A stretch of DNA of 17,096 bases from an uncultured Clostridiaceae bacterium (lineage in GTDB: Bacteria > Bacillota > Clostridia > Clostridiales > Oxobacteraceae): the NCBI GenBank assembly GCA_937900065.1, contig CALCDS010000415.1:1-17096 (forward strand), in the 5' to 3' direction. The position numbers and the translations under genes are program-made. The notes below the pieces were generated by a model. It was given only the letters and a program-made list of their open reading frames with translations, was not told the origin of the DNA and searched no databases. The first letter of the stretch is position 1. Every line of letters begins with the position of its first letter. This document shows, one piece after another, positions 7,103-14,001 of this stretch.

Positions 7103-8032
7103 TCAGGCTTTATTGCTGCATCCTAATACGTCTTTTATTTTGTGGCGTACCATATTTTCGATTGCTTCTCTTCCTGGTCCTAAGTATTTCCTTGGATCGA
7201 ACTCTTCAGGATGCTCGAAGAATACTTTCCTGATCGAAGCCGTCATAGCCAGCCTTAGATCCGTATCTATGTTTATTTTACATACAGCCATTGTAGCTGC
7301 CTTTCTTAACATCTCTTCTGGAACACCTTTTGCTCCTGGAAGATTTCCGCCGTACTTGTTGCACAGAGCAACAAATTCTTGTGGAACCGATGATGATCCG
7401 TGAAGCACTATAGGGAATCCTGGAAGAAGTTTTTGAACTTTTTCAAGCCTATCAAAATCAAGCCTTGGTTCGCCCTTGAACTTGTATGCGCCATGGCTTG
7501 TTCCGATTGCTATGGCAAGTGAATCTACTCCGGTTCTTTCAACGAATTCTGCAGCCTGGTCTGGGTCCGTGAATAGCGCATCTTTAGCCGATACACTTAC
7601 AGCATCTTCAATGCCTGCGAGCTTTCCGAGTTCGCCTTCAACGACTATTCCTTTCGAATGAGCATAATCCACAACCTGTTTTGTAAGCCTTACATTCTCT
7701 TCAAACGGATATTTTGAACCATCTATCATGACAGATGTGAATCCACCATCAACGCATGATTTGCAAAGCTCAAAGCTGTCGCCGTGATCAAGGTGCAACA
7801 CTACTGGAAGTCCTGATTCTTCAACCGCAGCTTCAACCAGCTTTTTCAAATATATTGGGCTTGCATACTTTCTTGCTCCTGCAGAGGCCTGTAGAATAAC
7901 CGGTGCGTTTTCTTTCTTGGCTCCATTGATTATACCCTGAACTATCTCCATATTGTTCACGTTAAAAGCTCCGATAGCATACTTTCCTTCATATGCTTTC
8001 TTGAACATTTCTTTAGATGTTACTAGCGGCAT
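7103..8032 (-). CDS. fba: Class II fructose-1,6-bisphosphate aldolase
   Basis: The 309-aa enzyme interconverts fructose 1,6-bisphosphate with dihydroxyacetone phosphate and glyceraldehyde 3-phosphate in glycolysis and gluconeogenesis. Class II features are clear: D82 and H83 in LHLDHG (catalytic Asp and zinc ligand), E134 in VEGELG, H180 in IGTSHGAYK, and H211 in VLHGSSSVP (zinc ligands and phosphate loop). The end FDPRKYLGPGREAI is typical. Compared with B. subtilis FbaA it has the longer loop after the GSS motif (residues about 216-245) seen in the FBA subgroup of about 307 aa. AAGGAGAGGA lies shortly before the ATG on the minus strand. A promoter-like site and a leader hairpin lie upstream (8116-8170). 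It is a single-gene unit. Confidence 0.97.
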   Translation of the reverse strand: MPLVTSKEMFKKAYEGKYAIGAFNVNNMEIVQGIINGAKKENAPVILQASAGARKYASPIYLKKLVEAAVEESGLPVVLHLDHGDSFELCKSCVDGGFTSVMIDGSKYPFEENVRLTKQVVDYAHSKGIVVEGELGKLAGIEDAVSVSAKDALFTDPDQAAEFVERTGVDSLAIAIGTSHGAYKFKGEPRLDFDRLEKVQKLLPGFPIVLHGSSSVPQEFVALCNKYGGNLPGAKGVPEEMLRKAATMAVCKINIDTDLRLAMTASIRKVFFEHPEEFDPRKYLGPGREAIENMVRHKIKDVLGCSNKA

Positions 8033-8115
8033 AATATCCTCTCCTTTTTTTATAAATGATCATATGTATATAAAGTGTATTGATATGTGATACTGCTAAT
8101 GGATCACATTCGTCC

Positions 8116-8133
8116 CAGATGGACTGCCATCTG
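8116..8133 (-). other. Perfect hairpin in the fba leader
   Basis: CAGATGG, loop ACTG, CCATCTG make a perfect 7-bp stem with a 4-nt loop inside the predicted fba 5' leader. No T-run follows on the minus strand, so it is not a terminator. It could stabilise the message or be a protein or RNA binding site. Confidence 0.45.
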
Positions 8134-8141
8134 ACAAAACT

Positions 8142-8170
8142 ATTATTAACTATTATTGGTTAATAGTCAA
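8142..8170 (-). promoter_or_regulatory. fba: Candidate fba promoter within an imperfect palindrome
   Basis: On the minus strand TTGACT (8170-8165) and AATAAT (8147-8142) are 17 bp apart. Both lie in an imperfect inverted repeat, 8138-8175, built from AACTATT/AATAGTT and ACTATTA/TAATAGT arms. Overlap of a promoter and a dyad suggests an operator, but no regulator is visible nearby. The predicted leader is about 100 nt. Confidence 0.45.
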
Positions 8171-8203
8171 TAGTTTAGATGAGGTTGTGATATCAATTTA
8201 TTT

Positions 8204-8431
8204 AGCTCTGTTTAACAAGGATGTTGATTTTGAGCATCCTGTTCGCCAGTTCGCACTTTTTAAGTTCTAAGGCTCATTGCCTTGTTCATCAAGAACTTTT
8301 GCAAACTCACTTTGTTCAGACAAGCAAAAGTTCTAGGATTCACTTCGGCAATTTTGCCAAGAACTTAGCAAAAGTGTTCGCACCGCTCACCTGGATTGCT
8401 CAAAAAATCAACATTATACTTTAGCATAGCC
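8204..8431 (+). mobile_element. Full-length MITE-like element, copy A (228 bp)
   Basis: A complete copy starting AGCTCTGTTTAAC and ending TTTAGCATAGCC. The ends are imperfect inverted repeats of about 39 bp (core GTTGATTTTTGAGCA facing TGCTCAAAAAATCAAC). The 8 bases before (8196-8203) and after (8432-8439) are both ATTTATTT, a perfect target duplication and good evidence of insertion. The interior has four alternating segments, AAGTTCT 8262-8268, AGAACTT 8292-8298, AAGTTCT 8328-8334 and AGAACTT 8360-8366, and a GGC...GCC mini-hairpin. It encodes no transposase. By eye roughly nine in ten positions match copy B. It sits between fba and the DUF4363 gene. Confidence 0.92.
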
Positions 8432-8446
8432 ATTTATTTTTCTATA

Positions 8447-8827
8447 TCAAAATATGTTCTTAAGATTGAATTTTTCTTTCTCGTATATGTGTTCTATCAT
8501 AAACTTCAGGTTTTCAAGTTCAGATAATGATAATGGCAAGTTTTTGGTCCTTATATACTCCTTTGATTTCAGCATGGATACTTCGATATTGTCGATCTCA
8601 ATGTGATCTGTTAAAAGCGCCCATGATTTTTCAGTATCATCCCATTTGCTATTTATATCATCTATGGCTGATTTTGCCTCGATCCATTTTCCGTTATTTA
8701 TAAGGGATGACGCATACTCGATCGATTCAACGATTTTGCTTGAGGAGCTATGTATATATCTTACCGTCATAGAACTCGATACTATTATTGCCAATAGTGC
8801 AATCAGTGAAATTATAAATTTTTTCAT
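8447..8827 (-). CDS. DUF4363 family protein, membrane-anchored
   Basis: The 126-aa protein starts with a hydrophobic segment (about 4-23) acting as signal anchor or uncleaved signal, so the rest is probably outside the membrane. The remainder is helical and charged (IVESIEYASSLINNGKWIEAKSAIDDINSKWD...), with the W-x-x-A-...-W pattern typical of DUF4363 proteins. The family commonly follows DUF421 genes in Clostridia, as here. Only 6 bp separate it from the upstream DUF421 stop; the ribosome binding site AGGTGA contains that stop codon, so translation is probably coupled. Its function is unknown. The stop lies 15 bp from mobile copy A. Confidence 0.8.
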   Translation of the reverse strand: MKKFIISLIALLAIIVSSSMTVRYIHSSSSKIVESIEYASSLINNGKWIEAKSAIDDINSKWDDTEKSWALLTDHIEIDNIEVSMLKSKEYIRTKNLPLSLSELENLKFMIEHIYEKEKFNLKNIF

Positions 8828-8833
8828 GCGTTT

Positions 8834-9520
8834 TCACCTGTCTTTTAAATTTTGCTTTTTCTGATAGAAAAATTTTCCCGCTGAGTCCAGTCCTGCAAAC
8901 AGCACTTGTTTATATGACAGCACGCCGTTTTTATCAAGTACGTTTTTCAAATCGGTTTCACTTATTTTGGCGATTATCAAATTCTGCTTTATCACTTCGC
9001 CATCTATTATCAGGGTTATGGGGAGCCTTTCCTGATCAACGCTCAAGTTAAAGTCCTGTGGCGTTGCAGGTCTTTTTAAAGACTTGGGCACCACGCTTAA
9101 CTGACCCTCGGTTTCAAGTATTGCGAACTCTACATCTTTTATGTCCGGATAGCCTTTTACTCTTAACTGTTCCAACAAATCGTTTATATTGAAATAAAGT
9201 TTTGAAAGCTCTTTTTCCATTATCTTTCCGTCTTCGATCAATATGCTTGGCCTGCCGCAGATAAATGCCCTGGCTTTTACGCTTTTCAATGAAATAAATG
9301 ATAGCATTATCTGGGCCGTCATCAATATCAGAATTGGTACTATTCCATACAACAGAGGTATGCCCGTATTTTGCATTGGCACTGCGGCGAGCTCTGAAAT
9401 TATTATTGTTATTACAAGTTCAAAAGGCTGAAGCTGTCCAATCTGCCGCTTCCCCATTATTCTCATCACAATAAGCACTACAAAATAGAGTATTACCGAA
9501 CGCATTATTACGATAATCAT
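8834..9520 (-). CDS. DUF421 (YetF-type) membrane protein
   Basis: The 228-aa protein matches DUF421. Three membrane spans fall at about 4-20, 36-54 and 59-78, with the conserved RIMGKRQIGQLQPFELVITIIISELA stretch between the first two. A cytosolic alpha/beta domain follows with the family signatures GRPSILIEDGKI (about 109-120) and the VEFAILETEGQLSVVPK strand (about 146-162). Related DUF421 proteins in Bacillus (YetF, YdfS, 2Duf) are associated with spore membranes and spore resistance, so a sporulation role is plausible but not shown here. On the minus strand AAAGAGGCG lies about 6 nt before the start. A short repeat copy (9558-9646) begins 38 bp upstream and probably contains or displaces the promoter. 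Confidence 0.9.
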   Translation of the reverse strand: MIIVIMRSVILYFVVLIVMRIMGKRQIGQLQPFELVITIIISELAAVPMQNTGIPLLYGIVPILILMTAQIMLSFISLKSVKARAFICGRPSILIEDGKIMEKELSKLYFNINDLLEQLRVKGYPDIKDVEFAILETEGQLSVVPKSLKRPATPQDFNLSVDQERLPITLIIDGEVIKQNLIIAKISETDLKNVLDKNGVLSYKQVLFAGLDSAGKFFYQKKQNLKDR

Positions 9521-9557
9521 TTTTGCGCCTCTTTCTTGTAATTTGTATTTCGATATG

Positions 9558-9646
9558 GGCCTTATTTAACAAAGATGTTGATTTTAAGCATCTTTATCTT
9601 GCTCAGTTGGATTGCTAAAAAATCAACATTAAATTTCAATACAGCT
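9558..9646 (+). repeat. Short 89-bp copy of the MITE-like repeat
   Basis: The left end (GGCCTTATTTAACAAAGATG) and right end (GGATTGCTAAAAAATCAACA, ending ACAGCT) are retained, with about 16 bp between them. The roughly 140-bp interior of full copies is missing. The flanking 8-mers (TCGATATG and TTAATTTA) do not match. The copy lies just upstream of the minus-strand DUF421 gene. Confidence 0.88.
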
Positions 9647-9860
9647 TTAATTTAACCATATCATGGTACTTATATTCGCATGTGATTTAAAAGCTTCTAA
9701 AATTGCTAGAGCCATCTCAAAGGATAAATCACGGCAAAGTGATAAGACTATTATTGAATCATTTTAAAAATATGGCCTCTGCAATTAATTGAGCTGGATT
9801 TATATTTACTTTACAGATGGCATCGTATATATGATAGAATAATATTATGACATTTAATCG

Positions 9861-9894
9861 CGGTGCCCTAACATCACCGGATGTGGGGCATCCG
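9861..9894 (+). other. Two overlapping hairpins just before the SUKH-like gene
   Basis: CGGTG (9861-9865) can pair with CACCG (9875-9879), and CGGATG (9878-9883) can pair with CATCCG (9889-9894). The hairpins share bases 9878-9879, so they compete. The second ends 8 nt before the AAGGAG at 9903-9908. This GC-rich island in AT-rich DNA may influence translation; no known riboswitch is recognised. A weak promoter-like pair lies upstream (TTTACT 9805-9810, TATATG 9828-9833). Confidence 0.35.
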
Positions 9895-9917
9895 CTTGCA
9901 TAAAGGAGATGTGGCAT

Positions 9918-11009
9918 TTGAGAGTGAGATTTGAAAAGTTTGAAAGGAAATATAATTTTCAGCTTCCTGATTCATATAAATTGTTGATAGCGGAGATGGG
10001 CGACGGATATGTGATTGGAAATTGTGAATTCTATTCGGCTTCTGATTTTATCGATAATAATCTGAGAGCAGGAGGAGCGATGGAGGTAGGGCTTTTCCCG
10101 TTTGGGGGACTTGGAAACGGTGACTGCTTCTGCTTTTTAAAATATGGAGAAAATCCTGAAGAGTATTATATAGTTCTTTGGCTCAACGAAACATATAACT
10201 ATGTGATATTGAATTCAACATTTGACAACTTCCTGTATAATTGCATGATACAGGAATATAAAGCCTTGCTCTATCCTGATGAATATATGGCCGAAGGCTC
10301 AAAGGATGAATATGAAGAGTGCATCGATAAAATAAACAGCGTATCGTCTTTATTTGATTTTAACCTTGAAGAAGTGGAAATGGCAAAAAACGAGAGCGAT
10401 TTAAATTCTCTTATATTGAACCGTGATCCTTCTGCGGTACAGCTTTTATGCCAGGAAGGGCGAAAGATGCTGGCATCTGAGAATGAAGAGGGCGTAAAAT
10501 ATTTAAAAAGGGCTATGTGCTTTTCTCCGGACTATACTGCCCATTATTATATACTTTCCAAATATTTGATGAAAGTTGATGCAAAGGAGGCTGTGAAACT
10601 ACTGTATAAGAGTGCATTGACGCCTGTTGCCGCATCAGGGTACAGCTATTGGGAAGAAGATGATATAGGCGTTCCCGAAAATGTGCTTGATGAAATATTC
10701 TCCACATTGTCCTTAAACAGGGAGATGCTTCCGAAGCAATACAGGGAATCACTTTATATGAGTTTTATAATGGAGCAGAGACCGTATGACTCGGATTTCA
10801 GGTTTGTATTTGCCAAGAAGCTCTTTGATGATGGCGAGTACTTGCAATCGATAAAAGAATTCAACAATGTCTTGATTTTAACCGAGGATTATAAACTTAA
10901 AATAAAAGTGCTCGACATGCTCATCCCGATATATGAAAAGGTGGGTTTGGTTTGGGCTTCGGCAATATGCAGAAAGGATATCAAATATATAAAGGGCCTG
11001 AAAGCATGA
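9918..11009 (+). CDS. SMI1/KNR4 (SUKH) domain protein with helical-repeat C-terminus
   Basis: I chose TTG 9918 (363 aa) because AAGGAG at 9903-9908 is 9 nt before it; the in-frame ATG at 9909 directly touches that site. Residues about 3-110 look like a SUKH domain: FEKFERKYNFQLPDSYKLLIAEMGDG at the start, then LFPFGGLGNGDCFCFLK, and FDNFLYNCM at the end. The rest is helical. Segments around 170-220 (EEGVKYLKRAMCFSPDYTAHYYILSKYL) and 295-360 (FRFVFAKKLFDDGEYLQSIKEFNNVL) resemble TPR repeats. SUKH proteins are often immunity proteins for polymorphic toxins, but many are cellular; no toxin gene is visible nearby, so no immunity role is claimed. The PH-domain gene follows after 29 bp, probably in the same operon. 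Confidence 0.78.
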   Translation: MRVRFEKFERKYNFQLPDSYKLLIAEMGDGYVIGNCEFYSASDFIDNNLRAGGAMEVGLFPFGGLGNGDCFCFLKYGENPEEYYIVLWLNETYNYVILNSTFDNFLYNCMIQEYKALLYPDEYMAEGSKDEYEECIDKINSVSSLFDFNLEEVEMAKNESDLNSLILNRDPSAVQLLCQEGRKMLASENEEGVKYLKRAMCFSPDYTAHYYILSKYLMKVDAKEAVKLLYKSALTPVAASGYSYWEEDDIGVPENVLDEIFSTLSLNREMLPKQYRESLYMSFIMEQRPYDSDFRFVFAKKLFDDGEYLQSIKEFNNVLILTEDYKLKIKVLDMLIPIYEKVGLVWASAICRKDIKYIKGLKA

Positions 11010-11038
11010 ATCCTATTTGATTTAGGAGGTATTGTGCG

Positions 11039-11434
11039 ATGAAATCAAAAGTTTTCAAAAAGTCTGATTGCATAATGATTGCCGCATTGATACTGCTTAT
11101 GGTTTTATTTCTATACCACGGCATTGACATCGATTATAAAATTGAAGATGAAAATATAAAAATCAACTGGTTTACAGGTGTGAGCATACCTTTTAAAGAT
11201 ATTGAAAGCGTAAAAATGTTAGACAGCACTCCAAATATGATTAAAATAATGGGCATGGATTTCATGAACATAAGACAGGGCATATATTCTCTTGAAGGCA
11301 TAGGAAGGGTAAAGATGTATGCCAGGGATATAAGAAGAAAGATGGTGCTGGTCAAAACAAGCAAGATGACATATGCTTTGACTCCAAAGGATCCAATTCA
11401 ATTCACAAAACTTCTATTAGAGCATAATGAATAA
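11039..11434 (+). CDS. Membrane-anchored bacterial PH-like domain protein
   Basis: The 131-aa protein has one N-terminal membrane span (about 11-28), followed by a beta-rich domain: IDYKIEDENIKINWFTGVSIPFKDIESVKML, then IRQGIYSLEGIGRVKMYARD, and VLVKTSKMTYALTPKDPIQFTKLLLEH. The order of strands, the 'I-P-F-x-x-I-x-S-V' turn, and the final DP..F..LL helix fit the bacterial pleckstrin-homology family (bPH-type). The function of these proteins is mostly unknown. AGGAGG at 11024-11029 lies 9 nt before the ATG. The gene is 29 bp after the SUKH-like gene, so the pair is likely co-transcribed and possibly functionally linked. Confidence 0.72.
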   Translation: MKSKVFKKSDCIMIAALILLMVLFLYHGIDIDYKIEDENIKINWFTGVSIPFKDIESVKMLDSTPNMIKIMGMDFMNIRQGIYSLEGIGRVKMYARDIRRKMVLVKTSKMTYALTPKDPIQFTKLLLEHNE

Positions 11435-11504
11435 GTCACAATCACAGGAAAGTCCAGCCTTATTTTAAGACCAGCATCTTTGTTTAACATTACCAAAGAT
11501 AAAA

Positions 11505-11525
11505 GAGCTTTTTTATGAAAAGCTC
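11505..11525. terminator. Hairpin after the PH-domain gene, possible terminator
   Basis: GAGCTTTT (11505-11512), loop TTATG, and AAAAGCTC (11518-11525) form a perfect 8-bp stem 70 bp after the stop. T-runs lie inside the stem on the plus strand, and CTCTTTTATCTTT follows on the minus strand, so its direction is unclear. Confidence 0.35.
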
Positions 11526-11594
11526 ATTGAATCAAAAAACAGTCAACTTTGTTGATTATATAATTATATTATTTATAGAGAATATAGAGGATTG

Positions 11595-13262
11595 ATGTAT
11601 ATGGAAACTATAAAAGTTAAAATAGATAATACAAGTGTTATTTGTCCAAAAGGCATAAAGCTGGTTGAACTTGTAAAAAAATTCTATAAGGGCGACCAGA
11701 AGGATGTAATAGCCGCAATGGAGGATAATTCGCTTGTCGAACTTGTTGAGCCCATTTATGAGGACTGCAGCGTGGAGTTTTTGACGCTGTCCTCGTATCA
11801 GGCAAGAAGGATATATGCAAGAGGGCTTTCTTTTGTGCTTATAAGAGCCGCGATGGAGGTGTTCCCCGGATGCACTGTGTCGATTGAGCATTCCATAAAT
11901 AAGGGATTGTACGGGGAAATACACAAATCGGACGGACTTAATAAAAAAGATGTTTCGCTTATCGAAAACAGGATGAGGCAGATAATAAGCAAGGACGAAC
12001 CTTTTGAAAAACATACCATACCCATGAGCCGGGCGCTCGACATGTTCAAAAGGTATAACCAGAAAGATAAACTCAGGCTTTTTAAATACTGGAAGGATGA
12101 TACGGTAGATGTGTACAAATGCGGCTGGATGTATGACTATTTCTATGGAAAAATGGTGCCGTCCACAGGCTATCTTAAAATATTCCAGCTTGTTTTCTAT
12201 AAACCCGGTTTTGTACTGAGATATCCTGAAATATATTCTCCATCCACCATTCCGCCGTATGTGGAGCAAAAAAAATTGTTCAATATATTCAGGGAAGCGG
12301 AAAAGTGGGCTGATATACTCGACGTTGCGGATGTCGGAGCTTTGAACGATAAAGTCGCATCACACGAAATAGGAGACATGATAAGGGTGTCGGAAGCGCT
12401 CCACGAAAAAAAGATAGCAAACATTGCTGACATGATCTCTCAAAAAAAAGATTCGGTAAAGATAGTGCTTATCGCAGGGCCTTCATCATCAGGCAAGACG
12501 ACATTTTCAAAGAGGCTTGCGATACAGCTTAAGGTTAACGGTCTCAAACCTTTCCCAATATCGCTTGACAATTACTTTTTGGAGCGGGGCTATACCCCGA
12601 GGAAATCTTCAGGGGAATATGATTTTGAATCTATTTATGCGCTTGATATAAAACTGTTCAATGAACAGCTTAAAAGTTTGCTAAACGGCGAGGAAATAAT
12701 GCTTCCTACGTTTAACTTTATTACGGGTAAAAGGGAATACAAGGGTGAGAAACTAAAACTTGATGAGGGAATGATATTGATTGTCGAAGGCATACATGGA
12801 TTGAATGAGATACTTACAAGCGAAATACCATGGGAGAACAAATTCAAAATATATGTAAGCGCTCTCACTCAACTTAATATAGACAATCATAACCGTATAC
12901 CGACTACGGACGTCAGGATAATAAGAAGGATTGTAAGGGATAATAGGACCAGGGGCAGAAATGCCGAGGCAACACTTTTAAGCTGGCCTTCCGTAAGAGA
13001 AGGGGAGGACAAAAATATATTCCCGTTCCAGGAAGAAGCAGATGTGATGTTCAACTCTACTCTTGTATATGAGCTGGGTGTGCTTAAAAAATATGCCGAG
13101 CCTCTTTTAGAGGATATAGGAAAGGAAAGCAAGGCATATTCGGAGGCTGTAAGGCTTTTGAAGTTTTTAAGTTACTTTTTGCCTGTAGGAGAGACTGATA
13201 TTCCTCAAAATTCAATAATAAGAGAGTTCATAGGTGGAAGCTGCTTTTATACTGAAGAATGA
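11595..13262 (+). CDS. Two-domain nucleoside kinase, uridine kinase-like with ThrRS-like N-terminus
   Basis: The product is about 555 aa, more than twice a normal uridine kinase. The N-terminus (about 1-65) resembles a TGS-type domain and residues 75-180 resemble the second additional domain of threonyl-tRNA synthetase. The kinase half starts near 285 with the Walker A motif GPSSSGKTTF (K at about 301), followed by PISLDNYFLERGYTPRK near 320-336 and LIVEGIHGLN near 397-406, all typical of the phosphoribulokinase/uridine kinase family. The same fusion is widespread in Clostridia and annotated as nucleoside kinase; substrates are presumably uridine or a related nucleoside. Three starts are possible: TTG 11592, ATG 11595, ATG 11601. 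GAGG at 11587-11590 is 4 nt from 11595 and 10 nt from 11601, so the exact start is uncertain. A CmpB-type gene follows. Confidence 0.9.
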   Translation: MYMETIKVKIDNTSVICPKGIKLVELVKKFYKGDQKDVIAAMEDNSLVELVEPIYEDCSVEFLTLSSYQARRIYARGLSFVLIRAAMEVFPGCTVSIEHSINKGLYGEIHKSDGLNKKDVSLIENRMRQIISKDEPFEKHTIPMSRALDMFKRYNQKDKLRLFKYWKDDTVDVYKCGWMYDYFYGKMVPSTGYLKIFQLVFYKPGFVLRYPEIYSPSTIPPYVEQKKLFNIFREAEKWADILDVADVGALNDKVASHEIGDMIRVSEALHEKKIANIADMISQKKDSVKIVLIAGPSSSGKTTFSKRLAIQLKVNGLKPFPISLDNYFLERGYTPRKSSGEYDFESIYALDIKLFNEQLKSLLNGEEIMLPTFNFITGKREYKGEKLKLDEGMILIVEGIHGLNEILTSEIPWENKFKIYVSALTQLNIDNHNRIPTTDVRIIRRIVRDNRTRGRNAEATLLSWPSVREGEDKNIFPFQEEADVMFNSTLVYELGVLKKYAEPLLEDIGKESKAYSEAVRLLKFLSYFLPVGETDIPQNSIIREFIGGSCFYTEE

Positions 13263-13307
13263 AATAGCGTTTGTATTATTACCTTAAAAAAGGTAAAAAA
13301 TATATAT

Positions 13308-13721
13308 ATGGGAAAAAGATTTATGATTTATGGTTTTGCAGGGTGGTGCGTTGAGGTATTCTGGACTGGGATCGGCTCGTTGCTAAGGGGGAACATAAAG
13401 CTTCAGGGTTGGACATATATATGGATGTTCCCTATATACGGGCTGGCTGTTTTCATGGAGCCCATACATGATAAAATGCGGAGCTGGCATTTTGTTTTTA
13501 GAGGAGGTGTTTATACAGCTCTTATATTTTTGACTGAATACACGAGCGGCTGGATGTTAAGAGTGATTACAGGATTATGCCCATGGGATTACAGCGGTTC
13601 TCCATCATCGGTCAACGGTTTGATACGGCTGGATTATGCACCTGCATGGTTTGTTGCGGGACTGCTTTTTGAAAGGCTCCATGACTGGCTTATGGGAGTT
13701 GAAGAATTTCGAAACGCATGA
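13308..13721 (+). CDS. Small CmpB-type membrane protein (putative ABC-transporter permease family)
   Basis: The 137-aa protein is strongly hydrophobic, with about four membrane spans (near 5-25, 36-51, 62-80 and 110-124). It has the signatures of the ABC_trans_CmpB family (formerly DUF1113): GWCVEV early, GWTYIWMFPIYGL in the middle, and CPWDYS...NGLIRLDYAPAWFVAGLLFE near the end. Despite the family name, no ABC ATPase is nearby and transport has not been shown. The gene starts 45 bp after the nucleoside kinase; the ribosome binding site is poor (AAAAAAGGTAAA, about 10 nt upstream), so translation may be low or coupled. Length matches single-domain members. Confidence 0.85.
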   Translation: MGKRFMIYGFAGWCVEVFWTGIGSLLRGNIKLQGWTYIWMFPIYGLAVFMEPIHDKMRSWHFVFRGGVYTALIFLTEYTSGWMLRVITGLCPWDYSGSPSSVNGLIRLDYAPAWFVAGLLFERLHDWLMGVEEFRNA

Positions 13722-13735
13722 AACATTTTGCCAAG

Positions 13736-13764
13736 TTGATACTTGTTGATAAAGTAAATATGCT
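13736..13764 (+). promoter_or_regulatory. Weak promoter candidate upstream of the tdh-like gene
   Basis: TTGATA (13736-13741) and TATGCT (13759-13764) are 17 bp apart. The resulting leader of about 230 nt would include a small AGGACA/TGTCCT hairpin (13800-13816), the inverted repeat at 13853-13887, and the short repeat copy. No better promoter is visible before 14002. Confidence 0.3.
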
Positions 13765-13852
13765 GAATTGCATCAAATCGAAATTTGAGCGGTTATGCAA
13801 GGACATATGTTGTCCTGTTAAACACAATATTGTATTTTCAGGTTTAAGTATA

Positions 13853-13887
13853 TAGAACATTCTGCTAATATGGTCTTGCATGTTCTA
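13853..13887. repeat. Perfect 8-bp inverted repeat
   Basis: TAGAACAT (13853-13860) and ATGTTCTA (13880-13887) are separated by 19 bp and end 4 bp before the short repeat copy. It could be an operator or a leader hairpin, or chance in AT-rich DNA. Confidence 0.35.
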
Positions 13888-13891
13888 GTTA

Positions 13892-13979
13892 GGCTCTGCT
13901 CAATTGTAATGTTGATTTTTTTGAGCAGTCCGAGTGAATAGGATATTCAAAAAAATCAACATTTTCGTTTAACGCAGCC
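13892..13979 (-). repeat. Short 88-bp copy of the MITE-like repeat with a 17-bp perfect stem
   Basis: The ends are GGCTCTGCTCAATTG and TTTCGTTTAACGCAGCC. The left side matches the right end of the full copies (AATGTTGATTTTTTTGAGCA), so it is inverted relative to them. Positions 13908-13924 are perfectly complementary to 13947-13963, giving a 17-bp stem with a 22-nt loop. The interior of full copies is absent and no 8-bp target duplication is seen. It ends 22 bp before the tdh-like start codon and about 10 bp before its ribosome binding site. Confidence 0.88.
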
Positions 13980-14001
13980 TTTAATAATTTGGAGGTGTAA
14001 A

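Noticed and set aside
7026..7403. 125-codon open frame on the plus strand opposite fba
   Set aside because: It overlaps the conserved fba coding sequence antisense, runs through the fba terminator hairpin, and has no recognisable domain.
8221..8424. 67-codon open frame on the plus strand inside mobile copy A
   Set aside because: It lies wholly within the repeat, has no ribosome binding site, and is not preserved in copy B, where indels shift the frame. The element is non-coding.
11473..11493. GCATCTTTGTTTAACATTACC resembles the outer left end of the repeat family
   Set aside because: Only about 18 loosely matching bases are present, with neither the GTTGATTTTT core nor a second end nearby. 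It may be a remnant, but AT-rich chance similarity cannot be excluded.
13275..13300. ACCTT/AAGGT hairpin between the nucleoside kinase and CmpB-type genes
   Set aside because: The 5-bp stem is followed by an A-run, not a T-run, and it overlaps the probable ribosome binding site of the next gene, so it is not called a terminator.
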